This document shows positions 1 through 5,603 of a stretch of 6,129 bases of DNA, in pieces. A program made the translations under genes and the position numbers. The notes under the pieces are model-generated. The model was not told where the DNA came from. It ran no database searches and worked only from the letters and a program-made list of their open reading frames with translations. Position 1 is the stretch's first letter. Each line of letters starts with the position of its first letter. This stretch comes from DG-33 sp964345105 (GTDB taxonomy: Archaea > Hadarchaeota > Hadarchaeia > Hadarchaeales > Hadarchaeaceae), in NCBI GenBank assembly GCA_964345105.1, contig CAYFPZ010000039.1, positions 1 through 6,129 on the forward strand, given 5' to 3'.

Positions 1-876
1 TCTGTTTCGAATCCTCTCCCGTTGGGTTGGTCTTGGATTATAGCCGGAGGATTGCAAGGTGAAATAAGGAAACGTGCAAGAATCCCACGTTCTCACCCTG
101 AAGATTTTGCCTTCCAAGAATTCGTCGGTCAAATCAAAGCAATGACAGGTGGGACAAAGGTACGTGCATATTCCACAGCCAACGCATATTTTGGATATCT
201 CATCCCAGATCTCGCTTTCGAAAGTGTTTTTTAATTTTGCAGTTACCCGCTGCACATCTAATTTTCTTGCGATCTTTTTTTCTGAGTTCTGCTGAACTTT
301 TTTCCTTAACTCCCCATCAGCTTTGGTTGGTTCTGAGAACAACTCTTGGTTACTTTCAACCAATTTTTTCCCGCCCTTGCTCAAAACTTCCACATAATAT
401 TTCTCACCTATATCTGCGAACAGCATATCGAGCCCGTCTGTAGAAAACGGACCCAAACCGAGAGAGCTGCAAAAACAATTTTCCCCTGGAGATGTACAGG
501 CCAGCCCGATCATGGAGAGATTATTTTTTCTCTGTAAAAAGTAAGGATCTTCACGATCTTTTTCGAACACCTTGGTCAACACCTGTATGCTTTTTGCATC
601 GCAGGGTCTAACTCCAAATATCACCCCTCGGTTAGAAACTTCTGGTGTATGAATTCCTTTTTCATCTGCTGTGAAAATCATTTCCGTCTGGGGCATGAAC
701 AAAGACTTGACTGGTTTCAGGGTGTTCGTGAACTCAAAAGTTATTTCTTTCGGATCATTTACAAGCTTAAACTCGATTTTGCCTTCCTTATCCTTAACAG
801 GTGCGTATAATTTTTCAGTGGATAGATTTTGCAGGAACTTTTGCAAATCTCTCTTCTTGATGACTTTATGGATCAT
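1..876 (-). CDS. AsrA/HydB-like 4Fe-4S electron-transfer subunit (FlxB-like), C-terminus cut by window edge
   Basis: An open frame of 292 codons runs from ATG at 876 to base 1 with no stop, so the C-terminus lies outside the window. The ATG overlaps the TGA of the gene before it (ATGA), and GAGGAG sits 8 bases upstream. The N-terminal half has VRPCDAKS (C92) and IGLACTSPGENCFC (C127, C134, C136). A ferredoxin-like motif CVGCGICTYLCPTCHCFD starts at residue 231, followed by RTWDSC (C267). These are marks of the family containing anaerobic sulfite reductase subunit A and the sulfhydrogenase beta subunit, which relay electrons between a NAD(P)H-flavin subunit and other Fe-S proteins. From family length, roughly 50 residues and a second CxxCxxCxxxCP cluster should be missing. 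In Flx-Hdr operons this would be FlxB. A hydrogenase beta subunit is the alternative, decided by whether the next gene is FlxA-like or a [NiFe] hydrogenase subunit. The protein is probably cytoplasmic: no signal peptide or membrane segment is seen. Confidence 0.85.
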   Translation of the reverse strand, partial: MIHKVIKKRDLQKFLQNLSTEKLYAPVKDKEGKIEFKLVNDPKEITFEFTNTLKPVKSLFMPQTEMIFTADEKGIHTPEVSNRGVIFGVRPCDAKSIQVLTKVFEKDREDPYFLQRKNNLSMIGLACTSPGENCFCSSLGLGPFSTDGLDMLFADIGEKYYVEVLSKGGKKLVESNQELFSEPTKADGELRKKVQQNSEKKIARKLDVQRVTAKLKNTFESEIWDEISKICVGCGICTYLCPTCHCFDLTDEFLEGKIFRVRTWDSCTFPYFTLQSSGYNPRPTQRERIRNR

Positions 877-1844
877 TTTATGAACTCCTCAGGATCCTCT
901 AGTTTAAAACTTGCGAGGAGAGGTTTCTGTTCGACATCCATACCTGCCTTGTAGTCAAACAGCGCCTTCACGTCTTTTTCCATTTTCCTAAAAAGCTTAG
1001 AGAGTGGTATCCCCTCCGGGCAGCTACGTTCGCACGCAACGCAGCCAACGCACCTCCCAGCCAAGTGAAATACCCTCATTAAATGGAAAAAGGCATTTTC
1101 GGACTCGACTACTGACTTTCTAACCCACGTTGGCATCGTCTTGTCCGCGAGACATTCTTTGCAATAGCAGAGCGGACACACTTCCCTACAGGCATAGCAC
1201 CTAACACATTTACTTAACTTTTCCTTCCAGTAATTCCATCTTTTCTTCAAATCCATTCTCTCTATCTCTTTCACGTCTTCGTAGTTATCTTTGCCCCAGG
1301 GTTTCACTTCCTCACCGAGCAAGATATCATAAATTAATGGGGTAGGATTTTGGCAGTGATTGCAAATATCGAAAACTATTTCTTTTCGATCGAGCTTGAT
1401 GATTCCATTTTCTGTTTCGACTTTCACTACCCCGTTTTCGATTAAAATTCCTGTGGCTGAGGAGGACTGCACATTTCTTTCACCGAGCTCTTCACGCAGT
1501 TTTTCAAGATCTACTATACCTTGGCAAGGAACTCCTATCAGCACCACTTTTTCTCTATCCACAATCCCTTCCTGTATCAACTGCGTCACTGCACGGCTAT
1601 CGCAACCTTTGACCACCAAGCCGATTTTTTCACCTGCTTTGATTTCTTCTAAAGTTAAATAGACGGCCAAATTGTGAGCACATAAAGGGGAATAGTTTAG
1701 TTTGTTAACATCATTGGCCGATTTAGCAAAGAAGGGCCTCGCATTCAAGGGTTCAACCATTTCATATCCGATGACATGTTTCACTTTTTCTTCAGTCAGC
1801 AGTCTGTTTGCCTCTTTCCGGAGGTTTTCCACTAAATTTACCAT
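873..1844 (-). CDS. FrhB-like protein with ferredoxin clusters (FlxC-like)
   Basis: A complete 323-residue protein. Residues 1-180 resemble the F420-reducing hydrogenase beta (FrhB/FdhB) fold, with LCAHNLAVYL (C55), KGCDSRAV (C81), IGVPCQG (C107) and CNHC (C161, C164). The C-terminal half holds a dicluster ferredoxin region: C213, C216, C219, C223, extra cysteines C226, C228 and C231 (CPLCYCKEC), then C265, C268, C271, C275 (CVGCVACERSCP). It probably relays electrons between an NAD(P)H-oxidising subunit and the MvhD-type adaptor encoded just before it. Its place between MvhD and an AsrA-like gene matches FlxC of Flx-Hdr complexes. The start is firm: GAGGAGG stands 5 bases before the ATG, which overlaps the MvhD stop by 7 bases. 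The stop overlaps the next ATG as ATGA. No signal peptide or membrane segment is seen. F420 binding is not implied: FrhB-like domains are also found in Fe-S or flavin relays without F420. The FlxC label rests mainly on gene order. Confidence 0.85.
   Translation of the reverse strand: MVNLVENLRKEANRLLTEEKVKHVIGYEMVEPLNARPFFAKSANDVNKLNYSPLCAHNLAVYLTLEEIKAGEKIGLVVKGCDSRAVTQLIQEGIVDREKVVLIGVPCQGIVDLEKLREELGERNVQSSSATGILIENGVVKVETENGIIKLDRKEIVFDICNHCQNPTPLIYDILLGEEVKPWGKDNYEDVKEIERMDLKKRWNYWKEKLSKCVRCYACREVCPLCYCKECLADKTMPTWVRKSVVESENAFFHLMRVFHLAGRCVGCVACERSCPEGIPLSKLFRKMEKDVKALFDYKAGMDVEQKPLLASFKLEDPEEFIK
885..890 (-). promoter_or_regulatory. Shine-Dalgarno site of the AsrA-like gene
   Basis: On the minus strand TGAGGAG lies 8 bases before the ATG at 876, inside the last codons of the preceding gene. 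It supports this start for a frame that is open at the window edge, and fits translational coupling through the ATGA overlap. Confidence 0.7.
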
Positions 1845-2260
1845 TCTATCCTCCTCTTGATTTTTTTCATTGGGCCAAGCGCTCGAATTTCTTCCACCAT
1901 GTCCTCCACGACTTTAGCAAACTTCTGCCCCTCCGATGCAGAGACCCACGCGGCCTGGAGTCTTTTTGGATTTATCCCAATGTATTCCAAAAGATTTCTT
2001 ACGAGTTTCAGCCTTCTCCTGTTGTAATAGTTCCCTTCTTGGTAATGGCATTCTCCAGGATGGCAACCTCCTATGAACACGCCGTCGGCTCCTTGCTGGA
2101 AGCACCTCAACACCCACAAGGGATTCACCTTGCCTGAACACATCACCCTGATAACTCTCAAGTGGGGTGGATAGGTCAATCTGCTCGTACCGGCTAAATC
2201 GGCGCCGGCGTAGGCACACCAATTGCACAAAAAGCCGATTATACGGGGTTCCCAACTCAT
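1838..2260 (-). CDS. mvhD: MvhD/FlxD-type hydrogenase iron-sulfur adaptor subunit
   Basis: A complete 140-residue protein of the MvhD family, whose members carry a [2Fe-2S] cluster and pass electrons from a hydrogenase, formate dehydrogenase or NADH module to HdrA. Family marks are GFLCNWCAYAGADLAGTSR (C12, C15), RVMCSGKV (C41), GGCHPGECHY (C66, C71) and WVSASEG near residue 105. It is the normal length for a stand-alone MvhD, plus a short basic tail (MKKIKRRIEW). I start it at ATG 2260, one base after the hdrA TAG, because homologues begin at this residue and GGTGG stands 5 bases upstream. A longer frame from TTG 2281 would add seven residues that overlap the end of hdrA and is less likely. 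Its place directly after HdrA fits its role as HdrA's docking partner. No [NiFe] hydrogenase subunits are in the window; the FrhB-like and AsrA-like genes that follow suggest the electron donor is an Flx-type NAD(P)H module. Confidence 0.95.
   Translation of the reverse strand: MSWEPRIIGFLCNWCAYAGADLAGTSRLTYPPHLRVIRVMCSGKVNPLWVLRCFQQGADGVFIGGCHPGECHYQEGNYYNRRRLKLVRNLLEYIGINPKRLQAAWVSASEGQKFAKVVEDMVEEIRALGPMKKIKRRIEW
1850..1856 (-). promoter_or_regulatory. Strong Shine-Dalgarno site of the FrhB-like gene
   Basis: GAGGAGG on the minus strand lies 5 bases before the ATG at 1844, within the lysine/arginine-rich end of the mvhD frame. It is the best ribosome binding site in the window and fixes the start despite the 7-base overlap with mvhD. 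Confidence 0.85.
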
Positions 2261-2261
2261 T

Positions 2262-5200
2262 CTATCCACCCAACGCGTCAATTAATGGCAATATTTGCTT
2301 GTCTTCGAAGTGGCGCTGCTGAATAGCTCCAGAAAGACAAGCCGCGCAGCATATGCCGCACCCCTTGCACAGAGCCTCGTTTACCTTGGCTATTTTCGAT
2401 GTAATCTTTTCTTTCTCCATGCTCACGAGCTCTATCGCATTTACTGGACAGACTTCTACACAGAAGCCGCAACCACTGCACAAATTCTCATTGACCGAAG
2501 CCACGATCCCTTCGGCCGTCACCTTGCCTTTTGTCAGCAAAGCGCAAACTTCCGCAGCGCTGGCCGATGCTTGTGCTACCGTATCCGGGATATCTTTAGG
2601 TGATTGGGCGCAGCCGGCAAGGAAGATCCCGTCGCTAAAGGTATCGACTGGTCTAAGCTTTGGGTGAGCCTCAAGGAAGAAGCCGTCCGGGCCTTGGCTG
2701 ACGTTTAAGACCCTAGCTAGCTCCCGAGTGCCAGAGCTCGGGATTATCGCGCTGGCTAACACTACGAGATCCACTTCTTCGGGCTCGTGAGGCTTCGCTT
2801 CCACAACGAGTATGTCACTTTTCTTGCTCACCTTTATCTCATCGTCCAGCTCCCTTCGCTTGTATTCAACCCCCTCATCTTTGACACGGTTGTAGAACTC
2901 CTCGTACCCCTTGCCGAAGGCTCTAATGTCTGAGTAGTATACAGTTACCTCAGCTTCGGGAAGCTTTTCCTTGGCTAGGTGGGCTTGCTTGGCCGTGTAC
3001 ATGCAACAAACCCGTGAGCAATAGGGATTCGTCTCTTTCTTCCTGCTCCCCACGCAAGAGAAGAACGCGACTCGCTTGGGCTTTTTCCCGTTGATCATTA
3101 TTTCTCCGCCAGTCGGGCCGGAAGCAGAGCTAAGTCTCTCGAACTCGAGCCCCGTAATCACCTCCGGGTACTTCCCGTACCCGTATTCAGATAGCTGAGA
3201 GGGGTTGAACGGGTCAAAACCGGTCGCAACCACTATCGCGCCTACTTCAAGTTCGATTGACTCCTCTTTCTGATCGCGAATAACGGCCTCTGCTTCACAA
3301 GCCTCTTCACATTGACCACAACCACTACAAACCGCACAATTCATGCATCTCTCCGCTTCTCTCAAAGCCTCTTCTTCGCTTAGTCCGAGTTCTATTTCTC
3401 TGAAGTCCCGTATCCTTTCCCTAGAGGGCGCTTTTGGTTGGGGTATTCTTTTTATTTTTGTCGCCAGCCCGATATCAACTTCTTCTATGCTCACAACATG
3501 GGGTTTCTCTTCTAACGGCTTCGCCTCTCCTTTCAGGTAGCGGTCTATCGAGTCAGCTGCCTTATTGCCATCCCCAACAGCCTCTACAACTGATGCGGGG
3601 CCCCTAACCACATCGCCTCCAGCAAAAACACCTTTGAGCGAAGTTTCAAGCGTATTCTCGTCAATTTTTATAGTACCCCAAGGAGTGGTTTCCAGAGATT
3701 TAAACCCTTCGAGATCGCATTCTTGACCGATTGTGATTATCAGTGTATCCGCTTTCAAAATCGAGGTCTTGTCCGCTTCGAACTTGGGCGCAAATTTGCC
3801 GTTTTCGTCATAGACCGAGGTGCAAACATTGGTTTCTATCCCCACAAATTTGTTTTTTTCTGACAGGATTCTTTTCGTGCCCAAAGAATCATGAATTTTT
3901 ATTCCTTCTTCCTCGGCTTCCTCAATCTCCCAATCGTGGGCAGGCATCCTGTCCTTGGAAGACAAATCTCTTGTTTCCAAACACACCAAGCTGACTTCGT
4001 CGACTCCTAATCTCCTCGCGTTTTTGGCACAGTCTATAGCAACATTTCCGCCACCGATAACTATCACTTTTTTGCCCAGATCTATTTTCTGCCCAGATTT
4101 TACTTCCCTTAAAAAGTCCAATCCCAAATAGACGTGATCAACGTCGGCACCCTCCACGGGCATTTTTTTAGCCTTCTGAGCACCTATCGCCATATAAACT
4201 GCAGTGTATTTTTTCCTGAGTTCATCTAAGCGTATATCTTTGCCTACCTTTTTACCGCACTCCAGCTTTACTCCACGATCTAAAATTTGAGATATCTCAT
4301 AATCAACAAGCTCTCCCGTGATGCGGTAATCCGGAATGCAACTCGAAAGCATTCCTCCGGGCTTTTCCGCGCTATCGAAAACAGTAACCGGGTATCCTTT
4401 TTCCAGGAGCCTGAGGGCACAAGTTAAACCCGAGGGGCCCGCTCCAATGATGGCCACTTTCTTCCTTTTAGCGGGCTTTATTTTGTTTTGTTTCTTCTCT
4501 TTACCTCTAATTTGATCTGCTACGAACCTTTTCAAGAGCTTGATGGATACAGCCTCATCTACCTCTTTTCTGAGACACTCGTTTTCGCAAGGACGGTGGC
4601 AGACCCTACCACAAATCGAGGGGAATGGGTTCTTCTTTCTATGGAGTTCAACGGCCTCTTCGTATTTGCCTTCTTTTATCAACGCTATGTAGCCCTGCAC
4701 GTCCACGTCTGCGGGACATTCCGCTTTGCAGGGCGATATGCCTTTCTTTTCGATGGTAAACACGTTAGGAACAGCTTGAGGAAAAGGTCTGTAAATCGCC
4801 TTTCTTTTCGCAAGGCCCATTTCAAACTCACTTGGGACCGAAACTGGGCATACCTCAGTGCACTCGTCGCATCCCGTACATTTTTCCTCGTCGATATACC
4901 TCGGTTTTCTCTTAACCTTCACCTTGAAATTTCCGACGTAGCCTTCGACGCTCTCGACCTCTGAATAAGTCAGGAGTTCTATGTTTGGATGCCATTTTAC
5001 ATCTACCATCTTGGGAGTAAGGATGCACGCAGAGCAATCTAGGGTTGGAAAGGTTTTGTCGAGTTGGGCCATCCGTCCACCGATGGAGGGTGAGCGCTCC
5101 ACGAGGTATACTTTGAAACCTCTGTCCGCGATGTCGAGGGCAGCTTGCATCCCAGCTATGCCTCCACCTATTACGGTGGCCTGAGGTATCACGGAAATTT

Positions 5201-5603
5201 CTTTTCTTTCTAAGCTTTCGAGCTCTACAGCTCTGCTTACACCTGCCAGGACGAGTTCCAGCGCTTTTCTCGTAGCTTCTTTCTTTTCTTTGTGAACCCA
5301 CGAGCATTGTTCTCTAATATTCACCATCTCGAAGCAGTAAGGGTTCAACCCCGCTTCTTCGACGACGTTACGAAAAGTAGGCTCATGCATTCTAGGCGAA
5401 CAAGATGCCACTACTATTCTGTCCAACTTCTCTCTGCGAATATCTTCTTTGATTAATTGCTGGCCGGGTTCTGAGCACATGTATTCGTAGTGTTTAGAGA
5501 CTTTCACTCTTGGGTGCTTTCCTACGGTATCCACGACTTTTTGGACATCTACGGTCTTCGCAATGTTGGTCCCGCAATGGCAGATATATACGCCGATTTT
5601 CAT
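2262..5603 (-). CDS. hdrA: HdrA with inserted GltD/NfnB-like NAD(P)H module
   Basis: A complete 1113-residue flavo-iron-sulfur protein, the electron-bifurcating core of Hdr complexes; ordinary HdrA is about 650 residues. Residues 1-135 are the HdrA N-terminal domain (VYICHCGTN; C43; ASCSPRMHEPTF; REQCSW). An FAD Rossmann motif GGGIAGMQAALD starts at 145, then LDCSACILTPKMV and a ferredoxin motif CTGCDECTEVCPV at 242-254. At about 287-700 a GltD-like module interrupts the protein. HdrA resumes with a cysteine-rich cluster at 753-769, VATGFDPF, SCVGSR (C850), YCSRVCCMYTAKQAH (C862, C866, C867), the FAD-contacting stretch FLAGCAQSPKDIPDTVAQAS, and two C-terminal [4Fe-4S] motifs (C1042-C1052 and C1079-C1089). 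In the family, electrons arriving through MvhD, encoded next, reach the FAD and are split between ferredoxin and HdrB. The ATG overlaps the TGA of a preceding HdrA paralogue. Family assignment is sure; the electron acceptors are inferred, since HdrB and HdrC are not in view. Confidence 0.97.
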   Translation of the reverse strand: MKIGVYICHCGTNIAKTVDVQKVVDTVGKHPRVKVSKHYEYMCSEPGQQLIKEDIRREKLDRIVVASCSPRMHEPTFRNVVEEAGLNPYCFEMVNIREQCSWVHKEKKEATRKALELVLAGVSRAVELESLERKEISVIPQATVIGGGIAGMQAALDIADRGFKVYLVERSPSIGGRMAQLDKTFPTLDCSACILTPKMVDVKWHPNIELLTYSEVESVEGYVGNFKVKVKRKPRYIDEEKCTGCDECTEVCPVSVPSEFEMGLAKRKAIYRPFPQAVPNVFTIEKKGISPCKAECPADVDVQGYIALIKEGKYEEAVELHRKKNPFPSICGRVCHRPCENECLRKEVDEAVSIKLLKRFVADQIRGKEKKQNKIKPAKRKKVAIIGAGPSGLTCALRLLEKGYPVTVFDSAEKPGGMLSSCIPDYRITGELVDYEISQILDRGVKLECGKKVGKDIRLDELRKKYTAVYMAIGAQKAKKMPVEGADVDHVYLGLDFLREVKSGQKIDLGKKVIVIGGGNVAIDCAKNARRLGVDEVSLVCLETRDLSSKDRMPAHDWEIEEAEEEGIKIHDSLGTKRILSEKNKFVGIETNVCTSVYDENGKFAPKFEADKTSILKADTLIITIGQECDLEGFKSLETTPWGTIKIDENTLETSLKGVFAGGDVVRGPASVVEAVGDGNKAADSIDRYLKGEAKPLEEKPHVVSIEEVDIGLATKIKRIPQPKAPSRERIRDFREIELGLSEEEALREAERCMNCAVCSGCGQCEEACEAEAVIRDQKEESIELEVGAIVVATGFDPFNPSQLSEYGYGKYPEVITGLEFERLSSASGPTGGEIMINGKKPKRVAFFSCVGSRKKETNPYCSRVCCMYTAKQAHLAKEKLPEAEVTVYYSDIRAFGKGYEEFYNRVKDEGVEYKRRELDDEIKVSKKSDILVVEAKPHEPEEVDLVVLASAIIPSSGTRELARVLNVSQGPDGFFLEAHPKLRPVDTFSDGIFLAGCAQSPKDIPDTVAQASASAAEVCALLTKGKVTAEGIVASVNENLCSGCGFCVEVCPVNAIELVSMEKEKITSKIAKVNEALCKGCGICCAACLSGAIQQRHFEDKQILPLIDALGG
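2265..2270 (-). promoter_or_regulatory. Shine-Dalgarno site that decides the mvhD start
   Basis: GGTGGA on the minus strand, formed by the last codons of hdrA, lies 4 bases before ATG 2260. It favours this start over the TTG at 2281 and suggests that mvhD is translated by ribosomes finishing hdrA. Confidence 0.65.
2568..2689. repeat. Near-identical tract shared by the two HdrA genes, copy in full hdrA
   Basis: This 122-base stretch aligns without gaps to 5888-6009 at a constant offset of 3320 bases. There are eight differences (2583, 2586, 2589, 2598, 2601, 2625, 2628, 2652), all at third codon positions, and a 37-base exact run at 2653-2689. The encoded residues are identical. It is a direct repeat within coding sequence, not a mobile element. 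Confidence 0.9.
2770..2801. repeat. Second exact tract shared by the two HdrA genes, copy in full hdrA
   Basis: These 32 bases are identical to 6090-6121 and encode part of VEAKPHEPEEV. After one mismatch at 2802 the match resumes up to the window edge. The offset is the same 3320 bases as in the longer tract. Confidence 0.85.
3504..4745 (-). other. GltD/NfnB-like NAD(P)H oxidoreductase module inside HdrA
   Basis: Residues of about 287-700 of the HdrA protein; the borders are approximate. In order they show the cysteine-rich entry domain of the glutamate synthase small subunit and dihydropyrimidine dehydrogenase family (CKAECPADVDVQGYI, C292 and C296; CGRVCHRPCENEC, C331, C335, C339, C343). 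Next come an FAD Rossmann motif GAGPSGLTCALRLL at 387, PGGMLSSCIPDYRI, a pyridine-nucleotide motif IGGGNVAIDCAKNARRLG at 516, and the closing FAD motif AGGDVVRGPASVVEAVGDGN at 661. All cofactor motifs look intact, so the module should bind FAD and NAD(P)H. The usual YRR of NADPH-binding members is replaced by CLETRD at 541-546. The module sits between the second and third Fe-S motifs of HdrA, leaving the host motifs whole on both sides. Confidence 0.9.

Noticed and set aside
22..883. Several plus-strand frames of 60-70 codons in the left end
   Set aside because: They are antisense to the AsrA-like frame, which is open for 292 codons and has clear cysteine motifs.
1842..1860. Possible promoter between mvhD and the FrhB-like gene
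   Set aside because: The purine-rich stretch is explained by a ribosome binding site inside coding sequence; no convincing promoter elements are seen.
1914..2255. A 113-codon minus-strand frame overlapping mvhD
   Set aside because: It is an out-of-frame shadow of the well-supported MvhD protein, with a composition rich in arginine typical of such shadows.
2261..2281. TTG at 2281 as the mvhD start
   Set aside because: The seven added residues come from the overlapping end of hdrA; MvhD homologues start at the ATG at 2260, which has a GGTGG site before it.
4488..4964. A 158-codon open frame on the plus strand
   Set aside because: It lies wholly antisense to the GltD/HdrA coding region, whose protein motifs are intact, and its translation shows no recognisable motif.
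4912..5307. A 131-codon minus-strand frame within hdrA
   Set aside because: It is a shifted frame of the conserved HdrA N-terminal region with no family motif of its own.
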